64,000 nt of DNA from Sphingopyxis italica. GTDB taxonomy: Bacteria > Pseudomonadota > Alphaproteobacteria > Sphingomonadales > Sphingomonadaceae. Within the stretch, counting starts at the first letter, position 1, and every line of letters starts with the position of its first letter. Below the pieces are notes generated by a model. The model was not told where the DNA came from. It saw only the letters and a program-made list of their open reading frames with translations, and ran no database searches. This document shows positions 31,945 through 42,126 of the stretch, piece after piece. The stretch covers positions 1,506,469 through 1,570,468 of the forward strand of contig NZ_JAATIT010000001.1 of assembly GCF_011926545.1 (NCBI RefSeq). Direction: 5' to 3'. The translations under genes were made by a program, and so were the position numbers.

Positions 31945-34900
31945 CTAATGAAAATCCCGCGACTTGGGCAGGATGCGGACGTTGCGCGGATGGCCGTGCC
32001 GCGCCGCATGGCCGCGCGGTGGTTGCGGATGCTTGACCTCGTCGGCGCGGCCGGTGTCGGGATCGAAGCGCCGGTCGCTGCCCAGCGTGTCGAGCATTGC
32101 CGTCCGGTCGACGATGTGCGTCGCCATCAGGTGGATCACCCCCTCCTTGCTCCGCTGCACCTCGCCCTCGGCGAGCATCAGCCGCGACGCCATCACCGCG
32201 CGGCGCTGGCGTTCGAAAAGGCGCGCCCAGAGCAATATGTTGACGATCCCGCCCTCATCCTCGAGCGTGATGAAGATCGCATTGCCTTTGCCGGGCCGCT
32301 GGCGGATCAGCACGACGCCGGCGGTGCGCACGATCGATCCGTTCTTCGCCGCCGCGACCCCGGCCGCGCTCAGCACGCCCTCGCGCTCGAAATCGCGGCG
32401 CAGGAACGCCATCGGATGGCCCTTCAGCGACAGGCGCGTCGTCTGGTAATCGGTGAGCACATGCTCGACCATCGGCGTCGGCGGCAGCGCGGCATCCTCC
32501 TCGAAGCCGAGCTCGTTCGCCTCGGCGGCGCCGAACAACGGCAACACCCCCTGCCGCACCCGCCGCGCATCCCACAGCGCCGGACGCCGATCGAGCCCCA
32601 TCGACCGGCACACATCGGCATCGGCGAGAAGGTGCAATGCACGCGACGGAAGATTGGCGCGGCGTGCGAGTTCTTCGACCGAAGCGAAAGGCACCGCGCG
32701 TGCATCGACGATCTGCCCCGCCCATTCTTCGCGGAATCCGTCGACCTGCCGGAAACCGAGCCGCAGCGCGAGGCTGCCATCGTTCTTTCGCTCGAGACTG
32801 TTGTCCCAGCCGCTCGCATTGACATCGACCGCGCGCACCTCGACCCCATGCCCCTGCGCATCGCGCACGAGCTGCGCGGGGGCGTAAAAGCCCATCGGCT
32901 GCGAATTGAGGATGCCGCACGCGAAGACCGCGGGGTGGTAATGCTTGATCCATGAGGAGACATAGACGAGTCGCGCGAACGACTGGGCATGGCTTTCGGG
33001 GAAACCATAGCTGCCGAAACCCTCGATCTGCTTGAAACAGCGCTCGGCGAAATCCTGCTTGTAGCCGCGTGCGACCATGCCGCCGACCATCTTCTCACGG
33101 AAATTCTCGATCGTTCCGACATTCCGAAACGTCGCCATTGCACGGCGCAGGCCATTGGCCTCTTCAGGGCTGAAATCCGCTGCGACCATTGCGAGTTTCA
33201 TCGCCTGCTCCTGAAACAGCGGAACGCCGAAGGTTTTACCCAAGACATCATGCAGTTCATCAGGCGGATTGGGCGGCGCAGGTTCCGGAAATTCGACCGG
33301 TTCTTCCTTGTTACGGCGGCGTAGATAGGGGTGAACCATGTCGCCCTCGATCGGGCCGGGGCGGACGATCGCCACTTGCACCACCAGATCGTAGAAGACC
33401 TTGGGTTTGAGGCGTGGCAGCATGTTGATCTGCGCGCGGCTTTCGACCTGGAAAACGCCGATGCTGTCGCCCTTCTGCAGCATGCCGTAGACTTCCGGAT
33501 CATCACAATCGATGTCGACTTCCAACGTATGATCGCCAAGGCCATGCTCGCGCATCAGGTCGAAGCATTTGCGAATGCAGGTCAGCATGCCGAGCGCGAG
33601 CACATCGACCTTCATCAGCCCCAGCGCGTCGATGTCGTCCTTGTCCCACTCGATGAAGGTGCGGTCTTCCATCGCGGCATTGTGAATCGGCACCAGCTCG
33701 TCGAGCCGTCCTTCGGTCAATATGAAGCCGCCGACATGCTGCGACAAGTGACGCGGCGCCTTGAGCAGTTCGCCGACGAAACGGTGGAGCCGCTCGATCT
33801 CGCCATTGTGCGGGTTGAGACCCGCCTCGACGAGCCGCTCGACCGGCACCTCGTCGCCCCAGCTCCCCCAGCTCGTATCGGCGAGCCGCGCGGTGACATC
33901 CTCGCTGAGACCGAGCGCCTTGCCGACTTCGCGGATCGTGCTGCGCGGGCGGTAATGGATGACGGTCGCGGCGATTGCTGCGCGATCGCGCGTGTAGCGG
34001 TCGTAGATATATTGGATGACCTCTTCGCGCCGCTCATGTTCGAAATCGACGTCGATATCGGGGGGCTCGTCACGTTCTGCCGATACGAAGCGCGAGAAGA
34101 GCAGGTCGTGCTTCATCGGGTCGACCGAGGTCACGCCGAGCAGGAAGCAGACAATCGAATTGGCGGCCGAGCCACGGCCCTGACACAGGATCGGGGGTTC
34201 CTGCGCACGGGCGTGGCGGACGAGGTCATAGACGGTCAGGAAATAATAGACGTAGCGCCGCTTCCTGATCAGCCGGAGTTCGTCGGCGAGCAGCTTGCGG
34301 ACTTTTGGCGGGAGCGGCGTTTTGTAACGCTCCTCGGCTGCGGTTTTCACCAGATGGTGCAGATAGTTGAAAGGCTTCCATCCCGGTGGAACCGGTTCGT
34401 GCGGATATTCATATTGCAGGTCTTCGAGGCGAAAACCGATGCGTGCGAGAAGCTTCGTACTTGCTTCAATCGCTTTCGGATAGCCGTTGAACAGGCGTTT
34501 CATCTCGGCGGGCGCTTTCAGATAACGCTCGCCATTGGCGCGAAGCAGCTTGCCGGCTTTCGAGACCGTCGTGCCCTCGCGGATGCAGGTGATGATATCG
34601 TGAAGCGGGCGTTGTTCCTTGGCCGCATAGAGAGCATCGTTGGTCGCGAGCAGCGGAACTCCGGTCGCCGCCGACAGGCGCTGGAGTTCGGCCAGCCGGC
34701 GCGCGTCGACGCCCGATTGCGGCATCGTGGCGGCCAGCCAGACCGATTTCGGTCGCTTGTTTTTGAGGGTACGGAGCAACGCTTCGTCGCCCTCCATTGC
34801 GATGAGGAGCAGATCGTCGCAATGATCGAGCAGATCGCCCAGTTCGAGGATGCAGTCGCCCTTTTGTGCGCGGAGATTGCCGGTCGAGAGAAGGCGCGTC

Positions 34901-35223
34901 AGCCGCCCCCAGCCTTCGCGATCGACGGGGTAGGCGACGATGTCGGGGGTGCCGTCGGCGAAGACGAGCCGGGCGCCGACCACCAGTCGGAAATTCTTCA
35001 CTATCTCGGGTTTTTTGACCAGTTGCTCCTTCAGAAAAGCCCACGCCCGCACCACCCCCGCGACGCTGTTGCGGTCGGCGATGCCGATGCCGGTCATGCC
35101 GAGCGCCATCGCCTCCGCCACCATCTCGGCGGGGTGCGAGGCGCCGCGCAGGAAGCTGTAGTTGGTTGCCGCGACGAGTTCGGCGAAGCCGGGATCGGGT
35201 GGGGTTTCGGGCGCATCGCTCAT
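31945..35223 (-). CDS. dnaE2: Error-prone DNA polymerase DnaE2 (ImuC)
   Basis: The product is 1092 residues, a C-family polymerase. The N-terminal PHP domain begins FAELVAATNYSFLRGASHPA and the polymerase core contains PDIDVDFEHERREEVIQYIY with the catalytic aspartates. The ordinary replicative DnaE is usually slightly longer; this one is linked to imuA and imuB, which marks it as the translesion type. The ATG at 35223 overlaps the imuB stop as ATGA. The whole cassette should be induced by DNA damage. Confidence 0.96.
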   Translation of the reverse strand: MSDAPETPPDPGFAELVAATNYSFLRGASHPAEMVAEAMALGMTGIGIADRNSVAGVVRAWAFLKEQLVKKPEIVKNFRLVVGARLVFADGTPDIVAYPVDREGWGRLTRLLSTGNLRAQKGDCILELGDLLDHCDDLLLIAMEGDEALLRTLKNKRPKSVWLAATMPQSGVDARRLAELQRLSAATGVPLLATNDALYAAKEQRPLHDIITCIREGTTVSKAGKLLRANGERYLKAPAEMKRLFNGYPKAIEASTKLLARIGFRLEDLQYEYPHEPVPPGWKPFNYLHHLVKTAAEERYKTPLPPKVRKLLADELRLIRKRRYVYYFLTVYDLVRHARAQEPPILCQGRGSAANSIVCFLLGVTSVDPMKHDLLFSRFVSAERDEPPDIDVDFEHERREEVIQYIYDRYTRDRAAIAATVIHYRPRSTIREVGKALGLSEDVTARLADTSWGSWGDEVPVERLVEAGLNPHNGEIERLHRFVGELLKAPRHLSQHVGGFILTEGRLDELVPIHNAAMEDRTFIEWDKDDIDALGLMKVDVLALGMLTCIRKCFDLMREHGLGDHTLEVDIDCDDPEVYGMLQKGDSIGVFQVESRAQINMLPRLKPKVFYDLVVQVAIVRPGPIEGDMVHPYLRRRNKEEPVEFPEPAPPNPPDELHDVLGKTFGVPLFQEQAMKLAMVAADFSPEEANGLRRAMATFRNVGTIENFREKMVGGMVARGYKQDFAERCFKQIEGFGSYGFPESHAQSFARLVYVSSWIKHYHPAVFACGILNSQPMGFYAPAQLVRDAQGHGVEVRAVDVNASGWDNSLERKNDGSLALRLGFRQVDGFREEWAGQIVDARAVPFASVEELARRANLPSRALHLLADADVCRSMGLDRRPALWDARRVRQGVLPLFGAAEANELGFEEDAALPPTPMVEHVLTDYQTTRLSLKGHPMAFLRRDFEREGVLSAAGVAAAKNGSIVRTAGVVLIRQRPGKGNAIFITLEDEGGIVNILLWARLFERQRRAVMASRLMLAEGEVQRSKEGVIHLMATHIVDRTAMLDTLGSDRRFDPDTGRADEVKHPQPPRGHAARHGHPRNVRILPKSRDFH

Positions 35224-36758
35224 GCGAAGACTCCGTGGATATACCAGCGCGGATCGGGCTTTTCGTCGTAGAGGCCGTGGCGGAAGAGCCAGAAGCGGCG
35301 GCCCTGCGCATCCTCGACGCGGTAATAGTCGCGCGTCAGCCCGCCATTGTCGCGGCGGCGCCACCATTCGGCGGCGATGCGTTCGGGGCCTTCGTAACGG
35401 CGGATCGCGTGGAAGGCGCGGCGCCAGCGGAAGCGTTGCGGCGGGCCGTCGGGCACCTCGGCGATCACCTCGATCGGCTGCGGCGGGTCGAAGAGGTGGA
35501 AGGGGCGCGTCGGCGGCTCGCCGGCCTCGGGGGCCTGCCAGGGCAGCGGGGCGGGCGCGTCGATCGCGGGCAGTTCGAGCTGCGCCTGCTCGGGGATATG
35601 CGTGTCGGCGGGACGCAGCCGCCGCACCCGCCCGCGCCCGAGCCGCGTCGCGAGCCGGTCGGCGAGTTCGTCGATCGCGGCGTCCTTCACCGCCCCGCCC
35701 TCAAGCTTGAGCTGACTCGCACCGAGCGCCTCGAGCCGTGGCACGGCGAGGCGAATCATGTCGAAACCGAAGCCGGGGTCGAGCGGGTCGGCAAGGCTGT
35801 CCATGCGCTCGGCGAAAAGCCGCATGACGAGGTCGGCGTCGCGCGTCGGGTGGCCGGTCTCGATCGCGATCGTCCGCGCGAGCCCGTCGCTGCGAAAGAA
35901 GGTGGCGCGGAAATGGCGCCCGCCCTTGTCGCGTTCGGCAAGCTCCTCGATCGCTTCGGCGGCGAGCTCGGCGAGGATTTTGGTGGCGTGCGTGCTGCTG
36001 CCGAGCGGTTCGGCGAAGCGGCGTTCGGCGGCGACCGGGGGGGGCGTCACGCGCGGGTCGAGCGGGCTCGGCGCATCGCCCAATATGCGGCGCAATGCCA
36101 TCGCGGCGTCGGCGCCGAAGCGCGCGGCGAGGTTCGCCATCGGCCGACTCGCGAGATCGCCGATTGTCTTCAATCCGGCGCGGACGAGCGCGGTCGTCGC
36201 CTCGGGCTCCAGTTCGAGCGCGGCGACGGGCAGGCGGCGGATCGCGCTGGCTTCGTCGGGCGCGGGGCGCACCTGATAGCGCGCGAGCGCGCGTGCGGCG
36301 TCGGCGGTCTGGCCGAGCGCGTGGCGGAGCGTCATGCCGAGCCGTGCGAATCGCATCTCGACATCGGCGACCAGCCCCGCCTCACCGCCGAAGAGATGCT
36401 CGCCGCCCGCGATGTCGAGGATCAGCCCGTCGGGCGCGTCGAGCGCGACAAGCGGCGTATAGCGCGCGCAGCCCTGCGCGAGCCGGTCGAGCCAGTCCTG
36501 ATCGAGTACCGGATCGTGCGGCACGACGGCGAGCGCGCCGACCTGCGCGCGCGCGTCGGCGAGCGGCATGCCGGGACGCAGCCCGACCGCGAGCGCCGCC
36601 GCATCGACGCTCGCGAGTCGCATCGCGCCGCGTTGCTTCTCGGCGAAGACGAGCGGGGCGTCAGGCGGCAGCGGCGCCGTGCGAAGCCATCGCTCGGCGG
36701 GCAGGAAGGGGAAGAAGAGCGCCAGATAGCGCCGCTTCCACGAAAGCTTGTTCGTCAT
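35220..36758 (-). CDS. imuB: Y-family polymerase-like protein ImuB
   Basis: The product is 512 residues with the fold pattern of a Y-family polymerase (LAALEL-type fingers, the helix-hairpin-helix LVRAGLKTIGDLASRPMANL). The catalytic acidic residues are missing: the N-terminus reads LALFFPFLPAERWLR where active enzymes have Asp. ImuB instead acts as a scaffold between DnaE2, ImuA and the beta clamp; QLELPA near residue 400 is a candidate clamp-binding motif. I chose the ATG at 36758, which lies inside the end of imuA and gives a 98-base overlap. Confidence 0.93.
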   Translation of the reverse strand: MTNKLSWKRRYLALFFPFLPAERWLRTAPLPPDAPLVFAEKQRGAMRLASVDAAALAVGLRPGMPLADARAQVGALAVVPHDPVLDQDWLDRLAQGCARYTPLVALDAPDGLILDIAGGEHLFGGEAGLVADVEMRFARLGMTLRHALGQTADAARALARYQVRPAPDEASAIRRLPVAALELEPEATTALVRAGLKTIGDLASRPMANLAARFGADAAMALRRILGDAPSPLDPRVTPPPVAAERRFAEPLGSSTHATKILAELAAEAIEELAERDKGGRHFRATFFRSDGLARTIAIETGHPTRDADLVMRLFAERMDSLADPLDPGFGFDMIRLAVPRLEALGASQLKLEGGAVKDAAIDELADRLATRLGRGRVRRLRPADTHIPEQAQLELPAIDAPAPLPWQAPEAGEPPTRPFHLFDPPQPIEVIAEVPDGPPQRFRWRRAFHAIRRYEGPERIAAEWWRRRDNGGLTRDYYRVEDAQGRRFWLFRHGLYDEKPDPRWYIHGVFA

Positions 36759-37452
36759 GGTTCCAGTCCAGTCGCCAGCGCGTTCCCGCGGGGCCACCGC
36801 GCCAGCGCAGCAGTTCGAGGTCAAAGGCGGGTGCGCCGGGGGCGTCGGCTTCGAGCCCGCGCGAGGCGGCGGCGGCGACGCTCCAGCGCGTTTCGGCGAC
36901 GCTTGGCGTCGGCACGCTATTGAGGCGGAGCATGAAAAGGGTCGTGCCCGCATCGCGCGCGCCGAGGGCGAGCCGGCGGCCGGCGGTGAGGTCGAGCAAA
37001 GGGAATTTGCCCCAGCTTTCGACGATCACCGCCGCCGACCCGGCGCAGCGGATCGCGTCGTTCGCGCAGGCGAGCAGCATTTTGGGATCGGCCGCCTCGA
37101 CGAGCAGGAGCCGGTCGGGGTCGCCGCCGAGTTCGGCGATGCCGGGGGCGTAGATATGGCCGCTGCGCTTGTCGGCGTCGCTCGTACGCAGCCAGATCAG
37201 CGGCGCCTTGCCCGGCGTGCGCAGCGCGACGAGCGCGGCGAAGGCGGCGGCGCTCGTCGCGTCGAGCGCGTCGGCGGCGAAAAATTCATGGGTGCGCCCC
37301 ATCGCGAGGCCACCGCCGATCGCATCGTCGAAGCGGGCGTGGCCGCTCGCCAGCCAGCCTTCGGCCGGGCGGCTTTCAAAACCGCCACTGGCGGCGATCC
37401 GGGCGATACGTTTCCGCAGCCCGGCGAGAGGGTGAGACGACTCGTGCATCAT
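36661..37452 (-). CDS. imuA: SOS mutagenesis accessory protein ImuA
   Basis: The product is 263 residues and is RecA-related in layout, with FDDAIGGGLAMGRTHEFFA near the N-terminus and LRLNSVPTPSVAETRWSVAA near the C-terminus, both typical of ImuA. It is needed for damage-induced mutagenesis with ImuB and DnaE2. Two adjacent ATGs (37452 and 37449) follow AGGAAC. The LexA box ends 3 bases upstream and overlaps this ribosome-binding site. Confidence 0.92.
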   Translation of the reverse strand: MMHESSHPLAGLRKRIARIAASGGFESRPAEGWLASGHARFDDAIGGGLAMGRTHEFFAADALDATSAAAFAALVALRTPGKAPLIWLRTSDADKRSGHIYAPGIAELGGDPDRLLLVEAADPKMLLACANDAIRCAGSAAVIVESWGKFPLLDLTAGRRLALGARDAGTTLFMLRLNSVPTPSVAETRWSVAAAASRGLEADAPGAPAFDLELLRWRGGPAGTRWRLDWNHDEQAFVEAALSGALLPLPARRAMASHGAAAA

Positions 37453-37454
37453 TT

Positions 37455-37469
37455 GTTCCTGATATGTTC
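37455..37469 (-). promoter_or_regulatory. LexA (SOS) box of imuA-imuB-dnaE2
   Basis: GTTC, 7 bases, GTTC is an exact match to the alphaproteobacterial LexA operator. It lies immediately before the imuA start, so LexA bound here would block transcription, and the same bases contribute to the ribosome-binding site. Confidence 0.9.
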
Positions 37470-37531
37470 TATTAGCGCCCTTGCAATGACGCTTGTCAAG
37501 GAGGGTCAGGAAATGGTGCGCTTAGAGTGGG

Positions 37532-38929
37532 TTAGGGGGCTTCTGTTCCCGCGCTGCTGTCGCCGCCAAGCGCGCGGAACAGCGCGATTCGTGTCTGGAC
37601 GAGCAGGAGTTGCGTCGCGATCTCGTTTCGCCGCGCCGAATAGAGGCTGCGCTGTGCGTCGAGGCTGGAAAGGAAGCTGTCGACGCCGCCCTTGTAGCGG
37701 GCGTCGGTCAGCGTCGCGGTGTCGGCGGCGGCGTCGCTATTGGCGGCCGCGGCGCGGCCGCGTTCGGAAATCGTGCCCTGCACCGCGAGTGCGTCGGCGA
37801 CCTCGCGGAAGGCGGTCTGGATCGCGCCTTCATAACCCGCGAGCGCGGCATCGCGCTGCGCCTCGGTCACGGCCACCCCCGCGCGGCGGCCGCCGGCGTC
37901 GAAGATCGTCGCGGTCGCATCGCCGCCCGCCGACCAACTGAACGAGCCGCTGTCGAACAGGCTGGAGAGCGCGTTGCTGGCGAAGCCGAGCAGCCCGGTC
38001 AGCGAGATCGACGGGAAGAGGCGCGCGCGTGCCACGCCGATGTCGGCGTTGGCGGCGCGCAGGTCATATTCGGCCTCGATCACATCGGGGCGGCGCAGCA
38101 ATATCTCGGAACTGACTCCTGCTGGTAGCGCCACGACCGAGGGCGTGACTTCGGCCAGGCTCGCGGGCAACAGCGCGCGGTCGATATCGCCCCCGACGAG
38201 CAGGCGGATCAGATTCTCGTCCTGCGCGAGCGCGGTCCTTTGCTGCGCGATCGAATCCTCGGCGGTCGCGAGGATCTGTTCGGCTTGGCGGAGGTCGGTG
38301 CGCGGCGCGACGCCGCCGTCGAGCCGCGCCTGGGTGAGCCGCACGTTTTCGCGCGCGTTCGCGGCGGTGTCCTCGGCGATTTTCAGGAGGTCGCGATCGG
38401 CGCCATAGGCCGCCCAAGCCTCGGCGAGGCTCGCGATCAGCGCGAGGCGCACGGTGCGCGACGCCGCCTCGGTCGCGAGTGCGCGGTTGCGGTCGGCCTC
38501 GGTCGCATTGGCGAGGCGGCCGAAGAGGTCGATCTCGAAGGCGGTGACGCCGCCGCGCAGCGAGAAATCGCCGCTGCCGCTCTCCGAGCCATTATCCGAA
38601 TAGCCCGCGCCCGCACTCGCGCCGAGTTCGGGAAATTGCCCCGACCGCGTGACGCGCACCTGCGCGCGCGCCGCGGCGACATTGGCATAGGCGATGCGCA
38701 GGTCGCGGTTGTTCGCCAGTGCCTGTTCGGTCAGCGCCTGCAGCCGCGGGTCGGTGAAGACGCTTTTGTAGGAAAGGATCGGCAACGCCGCTTCGCTCTG
38801 CAGCAGATAGGCGTCGCCGACCGGCCAGCCTTGCGGCACCGGCGGCGTGGGCAGCACCGTCTTGGGCGCGAGCGAACAGCCGGCGAGCGCGAGCGTGCCG
38901 GCGAGGAGGAGCGTGCGCGCGCCGATCAT
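37532..38929 (-). CDS. Outer-membrane efflux lipoprotein, NodT/OprM family
   Basis: The product is 465 residues with a lipoprotein signal (LLLAGTLALAGC) and the double TolC-type repeat, for example LTEQALANNRDLRIAYANVA and LLRRPDVIEAEYDLRAANAD, which match the outer-membrane factor family. It forms the exit duct of the RND pump encoded upstream and overlaps that gene by 4 bases. The C-terminal half contains YKGGVDSFLSSLDAQRSLYS, also typical. Confidence 0.94.
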   Translation of the reverse strand: MIGARTLLLAGTLALAGCSLAPKTVLPTPPVPQGWPVGDAYLLQSEAALPILSYKSVFTDPRLQALTEQALANNRDLRIAYANVAAARAQVRVTRSGQFPELGASAGAGYSDNGSESGSGDFSLRGGVTAFEIDLFGRLANATEADRNRALATEAASRTVRLALIASLAEAWAAYGADRDLLKIAEDTAANARENVRLTQARLDGGVAPRTDLRQAEQILATAEDSIAQQRTALAQDENLIRLLVGGDIDRALLPASLAEVTPSVVALPAGVSSEILLRRPDVIEAEYDLRAANADIGVARARLFPSISLTGLLGFASNALSSLFDSGSFSWSAGGDATATIFDAGGRRAGVAVTEAQRDAALAGYEGAIQTAFREVADALAVQGTISERGRAAAANSDAAADTATLTDARYKGGVDSFLSSLDAQRSLYSARRNEIATQLLLVQTRIALFRALGGDSSAGTEAP

Positions 38930-41900
38930 GCCGGGACCTCGGCGGCGTCATCACCCTTCTTCTTGCCGAAGCGCGCGCGCATCGCGGCGAGCCCGTCGCG
39001 CACGCCGCGGCGGACGAGGACGAAGAAGAGCGGGATGAAGAAGATCGCGAGGAAGGCGGCGGTGAGCATGCCGCCGATCACCGAGGTGCCGATCGCGACG
39101 CGGCTGTTCGCGCCGGCGCCGGTCGCGATCGCGAGCGGCAGCACGCCGAAGATGAAGGCGAAGCTCGTCATCAGGATCGGGCGCAGACGGATGCGCGCCG
39201 CCTCGACCGCCGCCTCGATCACGCGCTTGCCCTTGCGCTCCTCCTGCTCGGCGAACTCGATCATCAGGATCGCATTCTTCGCCGCCAGCCCCATCGTCGT
39301 GAGCAGGCCGATCTGGAGATAGACGTCATTTTCGAGCCCGCGCAGATTCACCGCGAACACCGCGCCGATCAGCCCGAGCGGAATGACGAGCAGCACCGCG
39401 AGCGGGATCGACCAGCTTTCGTAAAGCGCCGCGAGGCAGAGGAAGACGACGAGCAGCGACAGGCCGTAAAGCAAAGGCGCCTGCCCCGAGGAGAGGCGTT
39501 CCTCATAGGAAGAGCCCGACCAGGCGACGCTGGTGCCGGGGATCTGGTTCGCCATGCGCTCCATCTCGTCCATCGCCTCGCCCGAACTGGTGCCGGGGGT
39601 CGGCTGGCCCGAAATCTCGAAGGCGGGAACGCCCTGGAAGCGCGAGCTGCTGCTCGGTGTCGTCGACCAGCCGATCGTCGCAAAGGCCGAGAAGGGCGAC
39701 ATCTGCCCGCCCGTGGAGCGGACGAACCATTGGCCGAGATCCTCGGGGCTGGCGCGATAGGGGGCGTCGCCCTGGACATAGACGCGCTTGACGCGACCCT
39801 TGTCGATGAAATCGTTGACATAGCGGCCGCCCCACGCGGTCGCGAGCGTGTTGTTCACGTCGCCATTGTCGATGCCATAAGCGGTCAGCCGCTGCGTATC
39901 GACGTCGATCTTGAGCGTCGATACGTCGGGCAGGTCGGACAGGCGCACCGAGGTCAGATTGGGGTTGTCGTTCGCCATCGCGAGCAACCTGTCACGCGCG
40001 GCGACGAAATCGTCGCGGCTCATCCCGCTGCGGTTCTGGAACTGCATCGTGAAGCCCGACGAGTCGCCGAGCCCGCGCACCGCGCCGGGGACGAGCGCGA
40101 AGATCTGCGCGTCGCGCACGCCGGCGAGCGCGGCGCGCGCGCGCGCCGTGATCGCGTCGGCGCTCCGCTCCTCGCCCGGCCGCTCGTCCCAATGGACGAG
40201 GTTGACATAGCCCTGGCCGGTATTCTGCCCCGACGCGCCGCCACCGCCGCCGCCGGCGATGAGGAACAGCGCCCCGACATTCGCCTTTTCCTCGGTCAGC
40301 AGATATTTTTCGACCATGTCGCGCACTTCGATCGTGCGCGCCTGCGTCGCGCCCGCGGGCAGGCGGAACTGGATCGAGACGCGTCCTTGATCCTCGTTGG
40401 GCAGGAAGCCGCCGGGCAAGCGGAGAAAGAGGAAGGCGAGGAGCGCGAGCAACACCATATAGATGGCGAGGAACAGCCATTTGCGGTCGACGACCTTGGT
40501 GACGCTGCCCACATAGCGGGCGACCGCGCCGTCGAAGCGCGTGTTGAAGCCGGTCTTGGCGCGTTCGAGAAAGGCGTGGAAGCGCGGAAAGCGGCTATCC
40601 GCGGCACTGTCGCCATTCTTGGGCTTGAGCAGGGTCGAGGTCAGCGCCGGGCTCAGGATCAGCGCGACGAGCACCGACAAGGCCATTGCCGACACGATCG
40701 TGACCGAGAACTGGCGATAGATGACGCCGGTCGAGCCGCCGAAAAACGCCATCGGCAGAAACACCGCCGACAGCACGAGCGCGATCGCGATCAGCGCGAC
40801 CTGCAATTCCCGCATCGACTGGATCGTCGCCTCGCGCGCCGTCATGCCGGGATTTTCTTCCATCAACCGCTCGACATTCTCGACCACGACGATCGCGTCG
40901 TCGACGAGCAGCCCGATCGCGAGCGTCAGCCCGAACAGGGTGAGGGTGTTGATACTGAACCCCAGTAGGTAGAAAATGCCGAAGGTGCCGAGCAACACCA
41001 CGGGCACCGCGATCGCGGGGATCAGCACCGCGCGCCAGCTTTGCAGAAAGACGAACATCACGAGGATCACGAGCAGGATCGCCTCGAGCAGCGATTTCTG
41101 CACCTCGCTGACCGACAGCTTGATGAAGGCGGTCGAATCATTGGCGTAGCTGTAAGCGAGGCCGTCGGGGAAATCGGCGCCGAGTTCGGTCATCCGCGCC
41201 TTGACGCGTTCGGCGGTCTCAAGCGCGTCGGACCCCGGCGACAGCGAGATCGACATGCCCGATCCGGGATGGCCGTTGACGCGGACGATCGCGCTGTAGC
41301 TTTCGGCGCCGATCTCGACCCGCGCGACATTCTTGATTCGCACCGTCGCGCCGTCGGGTAGCGTTTTCAGCACGATATTCTCGAACTGTTCGGGGGTCTG
41401 CATCCGCGACTGGGCGGTGACCGTCGCGTTGAGCATCTGACCTTCGGGCGCGGGGAGGCCGCCGACATCGCCCGCCGCGACCTCGCTGTTCTGCGCGCTG
41501 ATCGCCGCGACCACGTCGCTCGGCATCAGCGCCGTCGCCGCGAGCCGCTGGGGATTGAGCCAGATGCGCATCGCGTGCGGCGACCCGAAGACGTTGACGT
41601 CGCCGACGCCTTCGACGCGCGACAGCGGATCCTGGATGTTCGACGCCAGATAGTCGGACACGTCCTGGTTCGACCGCGTATCGGTCGTGTCATAGACGCC
41701 GACGAGCAGCAACGAATCCGAATTGGATTTGGTGACGCGCACGCCCTGTTGCTGCACCTGCTGCGGCAGGCGCGAGACCGCCGACTGGATCTTGTTCTGG
41801 ACCTGCACCTGCGCGATGTCGGGGTCGGTGCCCTTCACGAAGATCGCGGTGATGTCCGCGCGCCCGCGCGAGCTCGATTGCGAGCTGAAATAGAGGAGAC

Positions 41901-42120
41901 CGTCGATTCCGGTCAGCTGCTGTTCGAGCACCTGCGTGACGCTGTTCTCGATCGTTTCGGCCGATGCACCGGGATAGGAGGCGCGGATATTGACCTGCGT
42001 CGGCGCGATGTCGGGATATTGCTCGATCGGCAGCGAAAAGAGCGCGCCGACGCCGCCGAGCATGACGATGATCGCCAGCACCCAGGCAAAGATCGGCCGG
42101 TTGATGAAAAGGCGCGACAT
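38926..42120 (-). CDS. RND multidrug efflux transporter (AcrB/MexB type)
   Basis: The product is 1064 residues, beginning MSRLFINRPIFAWVLAIIVM. The conserved pair of aspartates of the proton relay is in LTLAIGLLVDDAIVVVENVE, and twelve membrane helices and two large periplasmic loops are evident. It belongs to the hydrophobe/amphiphile efflux (HAE1) group. It sits between the adaptor (6 bases away) and the outer-membrane factor in one operon. The substrate cannot be told from sequence. Confidence 0.96.
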   Translation of the reverse strand: MSRLFINRPIFAWVLAIIVMLGGVGALFSLPIEQYPDIAPTQVNIRASYPGASAETIENSVTQVLEQQLTGIDGLLYFSSQSSSRGRADITAIFVKGTDPDIAQVQVQNKIQSAVSRLPQQVQQQGVRVTKSNSDSLLLVGVYDTTDTRSNQDVSDYLASNIQDPLSRVEGVGDVNVFGSPHAMRIWLNPQRLAATALMPSDVVAAISAQNSEVAAGDVGGLPAPEGQMLNATVTAQSRMQTPEQFENIVLKTLPDGATVRIKNVARVEIGAESYSAIVRVNGHPGSGMSISLSPGSDALETAERVKARMTELGADFPDGLAYSYANDSTAFIKLSVSEVQKSLLEAILLVILVMFVFLQSWRAVLIPAIAVPVVLLGTFGIFYLLGFSINTLTLFGLTLAIGLLVDDAIVVVENVERLMEENPGMTAREATIQSMRELQVALIAIALVLSAVFLPMAFFGGSTGVIYRQFSVTIVSAMALSVLVALILSPALTSTLLKPKNGDSAADSRFPRFHAFLERAKTGFNTRFDGAVARYVGSVTKVVDRKWLFLAIYMVLLALLAFLFLRLPGGFLPNEDQGRVSIQFRLPAGATQARTIEVRDMVEKYLLTEEKANVGALFLIAGGGGGGASGQNTGQGYVNLVHWDERPGEERSADAITARARAALAGVRDAQIFALVPGAVRGLGDSSGFTMQFQNRSGMSRDDFVAARDRLLAMANDNPNLTSVRLSDLPDVSTLKIDVDTQRLTAYGIDNGDVNNTLATAWGGRYVNDFIDKGRVKRVYVQGDAPYRASPEDLGQWFVRSTGGQMSPFSAFATIGWSTTPSSSSRFQGVPAFEISGQPTPGTSSGEAMDEMERMANQIPGTSVAWSGSSYEERLSSGQAPLLYGLSLLVVFLCLAALYESWSIPLAVLLVIPLGLIGAVFAVNLRGLENDVYLQIGLLTTMGLAAKNAILMIEFAEQEERKGKRVIEAAVEAARIRLRPILMTSFAFIFGVLPLAIATGAGANSRVAIGTSVIGGMLTAAFLAIFFIPLFFVLVRRGVRDGLAAMRARFGKKKGDDAAEVPA

Positions 42121-42126
42121 GACGCG

